A stretch of 64,000 bases of DNA from Luteimonas viscosa (GTDB lineage: Bacteria; Pseudomonadota; Gammaproteobacteria; Xanthomonadales; Xanthomonadaceae), in assembly GCF_008244685.1 (NCBI RefSeq), contig NZ_VTFT01000001.1:1033248-1097247 (forward strand). The letters run 5' to 3'. The notes under the pieces were generated by a model. The model had not been told where the DNA came from. It did not search any database and worked only from the letters and a program-made list of their open reading frames with translations. Both the position numbers and the translations under genes were made by a program. This document shows, piece after piece, positions 24,688-35,317 of the stretch; position 1 is the first letter of the stretch, and each line of letters opens with the position of its first letter.

Positions 24688-25770
24688 TCATGCGCCGACC
24701 AGCCGCGAGCGCTTCATCCGGCCATCACCGAAATACATCCACAGGCCCAGCGCCAGCAGCGGCAGCACCAGCCACCACAGGCCTAGCGCTACCGGCAGCC
24801 GACCCGAGGCCAGCGCGTTGGTGCCGAGCAGCATGAGGTTGATGCCGAAGACGTAGGCGAGCAGGCCGAGAATGATCCGGCCCCAGCGCGCCTGCCGCGG
24901 CGGGCTGCGCGCGAGCGGGACGGCCAGCAACGCGAACGCCAGGGCGAGCAGCGGCGGCGCCATGCGGAAGTGCAGCTGGGCGCGCGCCTCCGGACGCCCG
25001 TCGGGCAGCAGCGCCGGCGTCGACATCAGCTCCGGATCGTCGGCGATCTCGCGCGACTCCGCGTCGGGCAGGCGCACCTCGTTGGCGGCGTAGCGCATCA
25101 GCCGGAAATCCTTGCCACCGTCCATCGGACCTTCGACGCGGAAGCCTTCGTCGAGCGTCAGGTAGCGGCTCGTGCCCTCGACGTTGAGCGTGCCGGTGCG
25201 TGCCGAGGTGACGTCCATCCGGCCTTCCTCCTGGCGGTAGATGAACACGCGGCCCAGGCGGGTGCCGTCGTTCGACATCGAGTTCGCGTAGACCACGCCG
25301 CCACCGCCGGGCAGTTCCACGAAGCGCCCCGCCTCGAGCCCCGCGACCAGCAGACTGCGCTGGCCGACCTCGATCATCTGCTGCGAGTACTGCCGCGCCC
25401 ACGGCCCCAGCCACAGCGAGCAGGCGCCGATCAGCAGCACGAACGGCACCACCAGCAGCATCAGCGGACGCAGCAGGCGCCGCGGGCCGACACCGATCGA
25501 GGTGAGCACGGGCATCTCGCTGTCGCGGTACAGCCGACCCACGCTCAGCAGCAGGCCGAGCATGAGTCCCAGCGGCAGGATCAGCGGCAGGTAGTTCAGC
25601 ACCTGCAGCCCGAGCTGGGCCAGCATCATCCCGGCCGGCACCCGCCCGCGCACGATGTCGCCCAGGACATCGGCGAACACCGCGCCCAGGCTGACGATCA
25701 TCAGCACCACCAGCGCCGCGAACGTGGTCTGCGCGAATTCGCGGAACAGGTAGCTGTCGAGCTTCGGCAT
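24688..25770 (-). CDS. lptF: LPS export permease LptF
   Basis: 360 residues beginning MPKLDSYLFREFAQTTFAAL. Six TM helices and a central periplasmic domain. YRDSEMPVLTSIGVGPRRLL is the LptB-coupling region. It forms the LptF-LptG heterodimer that moves LPS toward LptC/LptA. Divergent from pepA with a 127-nt shared regulatory region, the standard lptFG/pepA arrangement in gammaproteobacteria. Confidence 0.94.
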   Translation of the reverse strand: MPKLDSYLFREFAQTTFAALVVLMIVSLGAVFADVLGDIVRGRVPAGMMLAQLGLQVLNYLPLILPLGLMLGLLLSVGRLYRDSEMPVLTSIGVGPRRLLRPLMLLVVPFVLLIGACSLWLGPWARQYSQQMIEVGQRSLLVAGLEAGRFVELPGGGGVVYANSMSNDGTRLGRVFIYRQEEGRMDVTSARTGTLNVEGTSRYLTLDEGFRVEGPMDGGKDFRLMRYAANEVRLPDAESREIADDPELMSTPALLPDGRPEARAQLHFRMAPPLLALAFALLAVPLARSPPRQARWGRIILGLLAYVFGINLMLLGTNALASGRLPVALGLWWLVLPLLALGLWMYFGDGRMKRSRLVGA

Positions 25771-25897
25771 CGGGCGGGGGCTTGGATTAGACTAGGGCGT
25801 TGCGTCCGGGCCGCAGCGGGCCACGAACGAAGTGGCCCGGGGCATGAGGCCGCTGTCCGGGCACCGATTGTACGTAAGTCACCTCGGAATCTGATCG

Positions 25898-27379
<1,482 letters not shown>

Positions 27380-27383
27380 CCCG

Positions 27384-27498
27384 TGGATTGGTGACTGGTG
27401 GATTGGTGATTGGAAAATGCAAAAGGCATTCGAGCAACGTTCCTCCGGCTGACGCCAGCCCTTTCGAATCACCAATCACCAATCACGAATCACAGCTT
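27384..27498. repeat. Heptamer repeat module 4 (pepA/holC gap)
   Basis: Left arm: GATTGGTGACTGGTGGATTGGTGATTGG. Core of ~50 nt. Right arm: four heptamers (AATCACC, AATCACC, AATCACG, AATCAC) ending just before the holC start. It occupies the whole intergenic gap. Confidence 0.8.
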
Positions 27499-27500
27499 TC

Positions 27501-27923
27501 ATGCGCGCCGACTTCTACCTCATCGCCAGGCCCCGCTTCCGCGCCGAGCCGCTGCGGCTGGCCTGCGAGCTGGTACGCAAGGCCTACGAGGCGAACCTGT
27601 GGACGCTGGTGCTGGCGCGCGACACCGCGCAGGCCGAACAGCTGGACGACCTGCTCTGGGACATGGGCGACGATACCTACATTCCGCACCAGATCGCCGG
27701 CCGCGACGAAGAGGACGAACTGACCCCGGTGCTGATCGCCGAGCCGCAGACCGACACGCCGATGCGTGCGCTGGTGATCAACCTGCGCGACGCGCCCGTA
27801 CCCGACGGCTTCGAGCGGGTACTGGAAGTGGTGCCGGCCGACGAGTCGGCGCGCGGCCCGCTGCGCGAGCGCTGGAAGCACTACAAGGCGCGCGGCCTCG
27901 AGGTCAACAAGCACGACATGTAG
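27501..27923 (+). CDS. holC: DNA polymerase III chi subunit HolC
   Basis: 140 residues. MRADFYLIARPRFRAEPLRL, ACELVRKAYEANLWTLVLAR, LWDMGDDTYIPHQIAG and VINLRDAPVPDGFERVLEVV follow the HolC pattern. Chi links the clamp loader to SSB and binds psi (HolD). It lies between pepA and valS, the conserved pepA-holC-valS order. Confidence 0.95.
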   Translation: MRADFYLIARPRFRAEPLRLACELVRKAYEANLWTLVLARDTAQAEQLDDLLWDMGDDTYIPHQIAGRDEEDELTPVLIAEPQTDTPMRALVINLRDAPVPDGFERVLEVVPADESARGPLRERWKHYKARGLEVNKHDM

Positions 27924-27936
27924 TGGCGTGCGGCGA

Positions 27937-28024
27937 TGCGTGATTCGCGATTGGTGATTCGAAACCGCCGATGCGAACCGGTTGCCGCACTTCCCAATCA
28001 CCAATCACGAATCGCCAGTCACCG
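27937..28024. repeat. Heptamer repeat module 5 (holC/valS gap)
   Basis: Left arm GTGATTCGCGATTGGTGATTCG, a core of ~35 nt, and right arm CCAATCACCAATCACGAATCGCCAGTCACC, ending 5 nt before the valS ATG. It overlaps the position where a valS ribosome site is expected. Confidence 0.78.
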
Positions 28025-28029
28025 CTCCC

Positions 28030-31020
28030 ATGCCCCTCGCCCCTTCCTACGATCCGGCCACCTTCGAATCCCGCCTCTACGCCGAGTGGGAAGCGGCGGG
28101 CGTGTTCGCGCCCCGCGGTGACGGCCCCGCCTACACCATCCTGCTGCCGCCGCCCAACGTCACCGGCACCCTGCATATGGGCCACGCGTTCCAGCACACG
28201 CTGCAGGATGCCCTGATTCGCTATCACCGGATGCTCGGTCACCGCACGCTCTGGCAGATGGGCAGCGACCACGCCGGCATCGCGACCGAGATGGTCGTCG
28301 GCCGCAATCTCGCCCTGGAAGGCAAGGGCGAGACGCGCGACTCGCTGGGACGCGAGGCGTTCATCGCCAAAGTCTGGGAGTGGAAGCGACAGTCCGGCGA
28401 CACCATCGAGCGGCAGATGCGGCGACTCGGCACGTCCGGCGACTGGACCCGCAGCGTGTTCACGATGGACCCGATGCCGTCCGCGGCGGTGGTCGAGGCG
28501 TTCGTGCGCCTGCACGAGCAGGGGCTGGTCTACCGCGGCAAGCGGCTGGTGAACTGGGATCCGGTGCTGAACACCGCGATCTCGGACCTCGAGGTCGAGA
28601 ACCGGGAAGTCCCGGGCCACATGTGGCACTTCAGGTATCCGCTGGCGGGCGGCGAGACCTACGAATACGTCGAGCGCGACGCCGACGGCAACGTCACCCT
28701 GCGCGAGACGCGCGACTACATCGCCATCGCCACCACCCGCCCGGAGACCATGCTCGGCGACGGCGCGGTCGCGGTGCACCCGGAAGACGCGCGCTACGCC
28801 CCCATCGTCGGCAAGCTGTGCGAGATTCCGGTCGGACCGAAGGAACATCGCCGGCTGGTCCCGATCATCACCGACGAGTATCCCGATCCGGCGTTCGGCT
28901 CCGGCGCGGTCAAGATCACCGGCGCGCACGACTTCAACGATTACGCTGTGGCCGCGCGCAACGGCATCCCGCTCTACGCGCTCATGGATGGCAATGCGCG
29001 CATGCGCGAGGACGGCCTGCCGTACGAGCAGAGCGCGCGGATCGCGGGAGAGATCGCGCGGGGCGAGCGAGCGGCGGACGATGTCGCGGCGATCAACCTG
29101 GTCCCGGAGGAACTGCGCGGCCTGGACCGCTACGCCGCGCGCGAGCGCGTGGTGGCGGCCATCACCGCAGAAGGCCTGGCGGTGACCGGCCCGGACGGCA
29201 ATCCGCTGATCGAATCGAAGCCGATCATGCAGCCCTTCGGCGACCGCTCCGGTTCCGTCATCGAGCCCTACCTGACCGACCAGTGGTTCGTGCGCATGGA
29301 CGACATGGGCCGGCGCGGCATGCAACTGGCCGAAAGCGGCGCCGTGAAGTTCGTGCCGCCGAACTGGATCAACACCTACCGCCACTGGATGGAAAACATC
29401 CAGGACTGGACCATCAGCCGCCAGCTCTGGTGGGGCCATCGTATTCCGGCGTGGTTCGACGATGCCGGCAATATCTACGTGGCGCGCAACGAAGGCGACG
29501 CGCGGGCGCAGGCGAAGGAGCGCAATGGCGGGCTGGAGCCTGTCCTGCGCCAGGATCCCGACGTGCTGGAGACGTGGTTCTCTTCCGCGTTGTGGCCATT
29601 CAGCACGATGGGCTGGCCGGACGAGGCGGCGATGCGCGCGCGCGGCTTCGATGACTTCCTGCCGACCAGCGTGCTGGTCACCGGCTTCGACATCATCTTC
29701 TTCTGGGTCGCGCGGATGGTGATGATGACCGACGCGCTGACCGGCAAGGTCGCGTTCGACGACGTCTACATCACCGGCCTGGTCCGCGACAAGGATGGCC
29801 AGAAGATGTCCAAGTCGAAGGGCAACATCCTCGACCCGCTCGACCTGATCGACGGCATCACCGCCGATGCGCTGGTCGTCAAGCGCACCAGCGGGCTGAT
29901 GCAGCCGAAGATGGCCGAGAAGATCGAGAAGGCCACGCGCAAGGAATTCCCCGACGGCATCATCGCCCACGGCGCCGATCCGCTGCGCTTCACCATGGCC
30001 GCGCTCGCCGGCCCGGGCCGCGACATCAAGTTCGACCTCGGCCGAGCCGAGGGCTACAAGAACTTCTGCAACAAGCTCTGGAACGCCACGCGGTTCGTGC
30101 TGATGAATACGGAGGGTTTCTCGCTTCCCCGGCACGCGGGGGAAGGCGCCCGCAGTGCGGACGGGGTCAACGCTCCTTCGCCCGCCACCGACGCCGAACG
30201 CTGGATCCTCGCCCGCCTGGCGAGGACCTCGGCGGAGGCGGAAGTCCATTTCGCGGCCTACCGTTTCGACCTGCTCGCGCAATCGCTGTACGAGTTCGCA
30301 TGGAACGAGTTCTGCGACTGGTTCGTCGAACTGTCGAAGCCGGCGTTGAACGGAGACGACCATGCTGCCGCCGACAGCACCCGCCACACCCTGCTGTCCG
30401 TGCTCGAGGCGCTGCTGCGCCTGCTGCACCCGCTGATTCCGTTCGTCACCGAGGAACTGTGGCGGCAGGTCGCGCCGCGCCTCGGGATCGGGGGCGCGAC
30501 CATCTCGCTGCAGCGCTACCCGAAGGCATCCGACCTCGCGGGCCACGACTTCACCGCGGCCGAGGCCGATGTCGAGTGGCTGCGGCAGATGGTCACCGCG
30601 CTGCGCCGCATCCGCAGCGAACTGGGGGTGTCGCCGTCGAAGCAGGTCCCGCTGCTGGTGCAGGGCGGCTCTGACGAGGAGCGCGCGCGCCTGCGGCGGT
30701 TCGACTCGCAGCTGCGCTTCCTCAACCGGCTCGCGGGGATCGAGGCGGTCGATGGCGATCCGCCGCCCTCCGCTGCCGGCCTGGTCGGCGAACTCAGGCT
30801 GTTCGTGCCGCTCGAAGGCCTGGTCGACCTCGACGCCGAGCGCGCGCGCCTGGACAGGGAGCTCGCGCGCATCTCGGGGGAGAAGGACAAGAGTGCGGCC
30901 AAGCTCGCGAAGTTCAGCGACAAGGTGCCGCCGGCGGTCGTGCAGCAGGAACGCCAGCGCCTCGAGGACTGGACGGCGCAGCACCAGGCCCTCGCTGCCC
31001 AGCGCACACGATTGGGCTGA
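28030..31020 (+). CDS. valS: Valyl-tRNA synthetase
   Basis: 996 residues, class Ia. The HIGH-type motif is HMGH at 49-52 ([14 protein letters not shown]) and KMSKS is at 592-596. The editing domain carries [10 protein letters not shown], and the anticodon-binding and C-terminal coiled-coil regions are complete. Start: the frame is open upstream through the repeat module, but ATG 28030 ([13 protein letters not shown]) fits the family N-terminus. The Shine-Dalgarno is weak because the right arm of repeat module 5 ends 5 nt before the ATG. Confidence 0.96.
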   Translation: MPLAPSYDPATFESRLYAEWEAAGVFAPRGDGPAYTILLPPPNVTGTLHMGHAFQHTLQDALIRYHRMLGHRTLWQMGSDHAGIATEMVVGRNLALEGKGETRDSLGREAFIAKVWEWKRQSGDTIERQMRRLGTSGDWTRSVFTMDPMPSAAVVEAFVRLHEQGLVYRGKRLVNWDPVLNTAISDLEVENREVPGHMWHFRYPLAGGETYEYVERDADGNVTLRETRDYIAIATTRPETMLGDGAVAVHPEDARYAPIVGKLCEIPVGPKEHRRLVPIITDEYPDPAFGSGAVKITGAHDFNDYAVAARNGIPLYALMDGNARMREDGLPYEQSARIAGEIARGERAADDVAAINLVPEELRGLDRYAARERVVAAITAEGLAVTGPDGNPLIESKPIMQPFGDRSGSVIEPYLTDQWFVRMDDMGRRGMQLAESGAVKFVPPNWINTYRHWMENIQDWTISRQLWWGHRIPAWFDDAGNIYVARNEGDARAQAKERNGGLEPVLRQDPDVLETWFSSALWPFSTMGWPDEAAMRARGFDDFLPTSVLVTGFDIIFFWVARMVMMTDALTGKVAFDDVYITGLVRDKDGQKMSKSKGNILDPLDLIDGITADALVVKRTSGLMQPKMAEKIEKATRKEFPDGIIAHGADPLRFTMAALAGPGRDIKFDLGRAEGYKNFCNKLWNATRFVLMNTEGFSLPRHAGEGARSADGVNAPSPATDAERWILARLARTSAEAEVHFAAYRFDLLAQSLYEFAWNEFCDWFVELSKPALNGDDHAAADSTRHTLLSVLEALLRLLHPLIPFVTEELWRQVAPRLGIGGATISLQRYPKASDLAGHDFTAAEADVEWLRQMVTALRRIRSELGVSPSKQVPLLVQGGSDEERARLRRFDSQLRFLNRLAGIEAVDGDPPPSAAGLVGELRLFVPLEGLVDLDAERARLDRELARISGEKDKSAAKLAKFSDKVPPAVVQQERQRLEDWTAQHQALAAQRTRLG

Positions 31021-31092
31021 CCCGCCGGTCGCCTGTCAGGCGTGGCATGCTTTTCCCGTTCTCCGGAGCACATTCCCCGGAGGACAACGCCG

Positions 31093-32694
31093 ATGCGCCT
31101 GCCACTGTTGCTCGGATGCCTGCTGCTCGCCCTGCCCGTGCACGCGGCCGAAATGCTGCTGGTCAACGGCCGCATCTGGACCGGTGACGACGAGCGGCCA
31201 CAGGCCGGCGCGATGGCCGTGCGCGACGGCCGGATCGTGGCCGTGGGCGACGCCGCCGCGGTCGCGGCCGCCGTGTCCGGAACCGCGGTACGGATCGACC
31301 TCGGTGGACGGCGCGTGGTCCCCGGCATCAACGACGCGCACGTCCACCTCGGCGCCTCCCCGCCGTCGACCCGTCTGGAACTGCCCTTTCCCGAATCCAC
31401 CAGCGACGAACTCGAAGCCGCGCTGAAGGCGCAGCCTGCCGGTGGCGATGGCTGGATCACCGGCGACATCGGCGGCGCCATCTGGACCGATCCGACCTGG
31501 CACCAGGCGCGACTCGACGCCCTGCATCCGACACGCCCGCTGCAGTTGCAGATGTTCACGGGCCACGGACTGCTGCTCAATACCGCCGCGCAGCGCGCAC
31601 TCGGCATCGATCCGGACGTCGCGGTACCCGGTGGCTGGTACGGGAAGGGTCCGGACGGGGCATTCGATGGCCGCGTCTACGAGTACGCGCACTGGCGCAC
31701 GCTCGCGCATTCGCCACCCCGCCCCGACGCCGAAGAAGTGCAGTCGATCCAGCGCTATTCGCAGGCCACGCTGAAGTGGGGCACCACGTCGCTGCAGGTG
31801 ATGGCGTGGATGCCGCCGGAACGCTTCGTCGGCCTCTGGAACGCGGCGGGCGCCCGGTCCAGGCTGCGGCTGATCCGTTTCCCCATGCCCGCCGCGGACG
31901 ATGAGCCGGTGGTCGCTGATGCACTGGAGAAGCACCCTGCCGACACGCCACGGATCGCCGTATCGGGCACCAAATGGATCATCGACGGTACGCCGGTGGA
32001 CCAGGCCGCCCCATTGCGCGAACCCTATCCGGGCACCGGCGGCAACGGTCGCCTGAACTTCGACCAGACCCGGATCGAAGCGCTCCTGCGCGAGATCCTG
32101 GCGCGCGACGACCAGGCGCTGCTGCATGTGGCTGGCGACGTCGCCGCGATCGCGATCATGGACGCGATGGAAACGATCGCATCGCCGGCGCAATGGCGCG
32201 CACGCCGCCTGCGCTTCGAGCATGGGGATGGACTGGCCCCGGACCTGCTGGCGCGCGCCGCGTCGTTCGGCATCGTCGTGGTCCAGAACCCGTCCCACTT
32301 CTCGATGCCCGAGGATCATCCCTTCGCCTCGCTCGTGCGCGAACGCGGCTTTTCGCCACTCTCGGGCCTGCTCGACGCCGGCGTACCGCTCGCGCTCGGC
32401 AGCGATGGTCCACCGAATCCCTGGCTCAACCTGATGTTCGCCACCGCGCCGGTCACGCGCCCGGAGCAGGCGCTGACCCGCGAACAGGCCCTGCGCGCCT
32501 ACACGCACGGCAGCGCCTACGCCGAGTTCACCGACCACGAGAAAGGCCGGCTGGTCGCGGGCTACGTCGCGGATTTCGCGGTGCTGTCGCAGGACGTGCT
32601 GGACCCGGAGTTGCCCGCGCAGGCCTTGCCCGGCACCCGCAGCCTGCTGACGGTGATCGATGGCGACATCGCGTGGCGCGACCCGGAGTTCTGA
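31093..32694 (+). CDS. Secreted amidohydrolase (YtcJ-like)
   Basis: 533 residues with a Sec signal peptide (MRLPLLLGCLLLALPVHAAE). Amidohydrolase fold: GRRVVPGINDAHVHLG supplies the HxH metal pair, LHVAGD and RRLRFEHGDG supply later His residues, and LGSDGPPNP the Asp. This is the amidohydrolase-3/YtcJ branch, usually metal hydrolases of unknown substrate. ATG 31093 follows CCGGAGGACAACGCCG; the upstream-extended frame lacks a signal peptide. Confidence 0.87.
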   Translation: MRLPLLLGCLLLALPVHAAEMLLVNGRIWTGDDERPQAGAMAVRDGRIVAVGDAAAVAAAVSGTAVRIDLGGRRVVPGINDAHVHLGASPPSTRLELPFPESTSDELEAALKAQPAGGDGWITGDIGGAIWTDPTWHQARLDALHPTRPLQLQMFTGHGLLLNTAAQRALGIDPDVAVPGGWYGKGPDGAFDGRVYEYAHWRTLAHSPPRPDAEEVQSIQRYSQATLKWGTTSLQVMAWMPPERFVGLWNAAGARSRLRLIRFPMPAADDEPVVADALEKHPADTPRIAVSGTKWIIDGTPVDQAAPLREPYPGTGGNGRLNFDQTRIEALLREILARDDQALLHVAGDVAAIAIMDAMETIASPAQWRARRLRFEHGDGLAPDLLARAASFGIVVVQNPSHFSMPEDHPFASLVRERGFSPLSGLLDAGVPLALGSDGPPNPWLNLMFATAPVTRPEQALTREQALRAYTHGSAYAEFTDHEKGRLVAGYVADFAVLSQDVLDPELPAQALPGTRSLLTVIDGDIAWRDPEF

Positions 32695-32799
32695 GCAGGC
32701 TTGCCGCGGACACCGGGCCTCCCCGGCGGGCGCCTCCGGTTCCGCAGGCACCCGCGGCGGGCGCCCGGGCCCGTGCGCAGCGGCGGCGGCCGCATCCGC

Positions 32800-33303
32800 C
32801 TACGACGGCATCCGGGTCAACGCGTCCGGCAGCAGTTCCTTCGCCATCACGATCGCGTCCTCGCGTCCTTCGTGCGCGGGGTAGTAGCGCGGGCGGCGCC
32901 CGATCTCGTTGAACCCCTCGTCGTGGTACAGCGCGATCGCGGCCGGGTTGGAAGGCCGCACCTCCAGGAACACGCGCTGCACGCCCAGCCCGCGCGCCAC
33001 CCGCTCCAACCCGCGCAGCAGGCGCCGCCCGTGGCCCTGGCCCTGGTCGTCGGGATCGACGCACACGTTCAGCACGTGCGCTTCGTCCGCGGCGACGCTC
33101 AACACGCCGTAGCCGATCAGCCGCGGCCCGGCTTCGAGCACCCAGGCCGGATAGCCGGCGCGCAGGCAGTCGCGGAAGATGCCGATCGTCCACGGGAACG
33201 GGTACGCGCGCAGTTCGATGCGCATGACTTCGTCGAGGTCCGCGTCGCGCATCGGCCGCATCGAGGCCTGGGCACGACCGGCGTCGGCGGCGACGGCGCT
33301 CAC
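32800..33303 (-). CDS. rimI: RimI-type ribosomal protein N-acetyltransferase
   Basis: 167 residues from a GTG at 33303 that overlaps the upstream stop (GTGA). GNAT fold with LNVCVDPDDQGQGHGRRLLR (acetyl-CoA pyrophosphate loop) and VFLEVRPSNPAAIALYHDEG, GFNEIGRRPRYYP, strongly RimI-like. RimI acetylates the N-terminal Ala of ribosomal protein bS18. It is downstream of pssA and a small gene that may be holD; holD-rimI is the E. coli order. Confidence 0.9.
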   Translation of the reverse strand: MSAVAADAGRAQASMRPMRDADLDEVMRIELRAYPFPWTIGIFRDCLRAGYPAWVLEAGPRLIGYGVLSVAADEAHVLNVCVDPDDQGQGHGRRLLRGLERVARGLGVQRVFLEVRPSNPAAIALYHDEGFNEIGRRPRYYPAHEGREDAIVMAKELLPDALTRMPS

Positions 33304-33623
33304 CGTGCGGTTCGGGCGCGCAGTCCACGCAGCCGCGGCCACAACGCCCGTCGCGAACGCGCATCGCGCAGACCCTCCGGCGGCAACAGGTCGCGGCACA
33401 GCGCCAGTGCCTGTGCATCATCCAGGTCGCGACCGGCCGCGCGCAGCAGGGCCAGCAGCAGGGAGTCGGGACCGCTCGCGCAGGGCGCGGCAGCGCGCGG
33501 CCCTGGAGGAGCCGCCGACGCGACCGTGGCGGCGGCGACCGTCGCGGCATCATCGCCGTTCGCCGCGTAGACGGTGTATCCCATCTCCGCGAGGATCTCC
33601 CGCTGCAGCCGGTCGAGCTTCAT
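33300..33623 (-). CDS. Small protein upstream of rimI, candidate HolD (psi)
   Basis: 107 residues. The N-terminus LDRLQREILAEMGYTVYAA recalls the short psi helix plus MGI-x-W motif that docks on the clamp loader, followed by an Ala/Pro linker and a C-terminal helical part (DDAQALALCRDLLPPEGL). Similarity is weak, and the family Trp is Tyr here. The position directly upstream of and overlapping rimI is the holD position. It overlaps pssA by 4 nt. I call it a candidate only. Confidence 0.6.
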   Translation of the reverse strand: MKLDRLQREILAEMGYTVYAANGDDAATVAAATVASAAPPGPRAAAPCASGPDSLLLALLRAAGRDLDDAQALALCRDLLPPEGLRDARSRRALWPRLRGLRARTAR

Positions 33624-34393
33624 GCCGGCTCCACGCGCCCGCCATCGTGCCGCCGCCAGAACCACAGGACCGGCCCGGACAGCGCGTAGACGGTGGCGAC
33701 GGCCAGCAGCGTCTTCGGCGGATCCACCCACAACGCGATCAGCGCGCCGACCGCGATCGGCAGCGCGACGAACGGCACGCGCTCGGCCCTCGGCCCGCTG
33801 CCGCTGCCCTTGAAACTGTTGTAGCGCAGGCGGCTGACCATCAGCAGGCCGGAGACCACCGTCACCGCGAGCGCGGCATAGCGCAGGTCCTCGCCGGCGA
33901 AGCCGAGTTCGTGGCAGGTCCAGACGAAACTGGCCATCAGTCCCGCCGCGGCAGGGCTCGCCAGTCCCACGAACCAGCGCTTGTCGACCAGCCCCACCTG
34001 GCTGTTGAACCGCGCCAGCCGCAACGCCGCGCAGGCGGCGTAGAGGAACGCGGCGAGCCAGCCGATCCTGCCCTGGATCACGCCGTCGAGCTTCATCGAC
34101 ATCAGCGCCCAGTGGTACATCACCAGCGCCGGCGCCATGCCGAAACTGATCAGGTCGGCCAGCGAGTCGTACTGCACGCCGAACTCGCTCTGGGTGTTGG
34201 TGAGGCGCGCGACGCGGCCATCGATACCGTCCAGGACGCCGGCCACGAAGATCGCGATGCAGGCCGCGCCATAGCGTCCCTGGGAAGCGGCGATGATGGC
34301 GAAGAAGCCCGCGAACAGGCCGCCGGTGGTGAACAGGTTGGGCAGCAGGTAGATGCCGCGGCCGCGCGGCGGCACTGGGGTCTGGGGCTCCAT
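33620..34393 (-). CDS. pssA: CDP-diacylglycerol-serine O-phosphatidyltransferase
   Basis: 257 residues. About seven TM helices. The CDP-alcohol phosphotransferase motif is complete: DGIDGRVARLTNTQ, then GVQYDSLADLISFG (D-G-x2-A-R-x8-G-x3-D-x3-D). This makes it the integral-membrane (type II) PssA making phosphatidylserine. N-terminal YLLPNLFTTGGLFAGF is typical. First gene of the pssA-(holD)-rimI unit, with ATGA overlaps. Confidence 0.93.
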   Translation of the reverse strand: MEPQTPVPPRGRGIYLLPNLFTTGGLFAGFFAIIAASQGRYGAACIAIFVAGVLDGIDGRVARLTNTQSEFGVQYDSLADLISFGMAPALVMYHWALMSMKLDGVIQGRIGWLAAFLYAACAALRLARFNSQVGLVDKRWFVGLASPAAAGLMASFVWTCHELGFAGEDLRYAALAVTVVSGLLMVSRLRYNSFKGSGSGPRAERVPFVALPIAVGALIALWVDPPKTLLAVATVYALSGPVLWFWRRHDGGRVEPA

Positions 34394-34556
34394 CGGCGCA
34401 GTGTAGCGCCTGCCGGCGGGACCACGCCCGGGCCTGGTGTCGCCGGCCCGACCGGCCCGGGTCACGCCGGCAGTTCACGTTTCCGTCGCGCGGCGCTTGC
34501 GTCCGCGACGGGGCGATGCTGGAATCGCGCCACGACCACGCTCCAGGAGTCATGCG

Positions 34557-34943
34557 ATGCCCCGCCTCCCGTTCCTGGCGCTTGCCGCCGGCCTGCTAGC
34601 CGCATCCGCCGCCTACGGCGCCGAGGTCTATCAGTGGAAGGACGCCAACGGCGTGACCCACTACTCGCAGACGCCACCCCCGCGGGGCAGCTACCAGCAG
34701 CGCCAGATCACCAGCGCCGGCGCGGGCACCGCGCAGCAGGCGACGCAGGCCGCAGCCCCGGCCGAGAGCCCGCAGTGCGCGAACGCGCGCGCCAACGTGA
34801 CCGCCCTGAGCGGCAGCCGGCCGGTCCACGAAGCGGGAGAGGACGGTAAACCGGGCCGCGCATTGAACGACGCCGAGCGCGCCAGCCAGCTCGAACTGGC
34901 GAACGCGGCGGTGAAGGCCTACTGCACCACGCCGGCCGCCTAG
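34557..34943 (+). CDS. DUF4124 periplasmic protein (first of two)
   Basis: 128 residues. Signal peptide MPRLPFLALAAGLLAASAAYGA, then the DUF4124 motif EVYQWKDANGVTHYSQTPPP, and a C-terminal part with two Cys that may form a disulfide. DUF4124 is a small beta-rich periplasmic domain of unknown role. ATG 34557 has CAGGAG 8-14 nt upstream. Seven nt before a second DUF4124 gene. Confidence 0.83.
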   Translation: MPRLPFLALAAGLLAASAAYGAEVYQWKDANGVTHYSQTPPPRGSYQQRQITSAGAGTAQQATQAAAPAESPQCANARANVTALSGSRPVHEAGEDGKPGRALNDAERASQLELANAAVKAYCTTPAA

Positions 34944-34950
34944 GTCTGTC

Positions 34951-35253
34951 GTGAAGCTGGCCTGGGCCATCGTCGCAGGTGCCCTCGGCGCCGGCGCGCT
35001 GGCATGGTGGTTGACGCGCGAGGAGCGGCCGGTGCGGCCGGCCGGCGCGAGCGAGGCCCCTGCCGGGGAGCCAGCGGACGCGGCGCGGCAGGCGCCTGCA
35101 GGGCCGGCCCTGTACCGCTGGCGCGACGACGCCGGTATCGTGCAGATCACCGACATCCCGCCGCCCGACCGCGACTACACGATCGTGGACGTGGCCGCAC
35201 TCGAGCGCCGCAACACCATCGATCCCAATCCGGCGATCGAAGCCGCGCGCTGA
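34951..35253 (+). CDS. DUF4124 membrane-anchored protein (second of two)
   Basis: 100 residues from a GTG. An N-terminal TM or signal anchor ([19 protein letters not shown]) is followed by an Ala/Pro linker and a DUF4124-like stretch [20 protein letters not shown]. It lies between the other DUF4124 gene and proS and is likely cotranscribed with both. Function unknown. Confidence 0.78.
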   Translation: MKLAWAIVAGALGAGALAWWLTREERPVRPAGASEAPAGEPADAARQAPAGPALYRWRDDAGIVQITDIPPPDRDYTIVDVAALERRNTIDPNPAIEAAR

Positions 35254-35317
35254 ATACCGGCAGGGCCCCGGCATGGGCGCATGGCAAAATGCGCGTCCCT
35301 CCGCCATGAGCCCGCCG

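Noticed and set aside
27982..28029. Longer ValS N-terminus
   Set aside because: The extra 16 codons are translated heptamer repeat (ITNHESPVT) and do not occur in the family.
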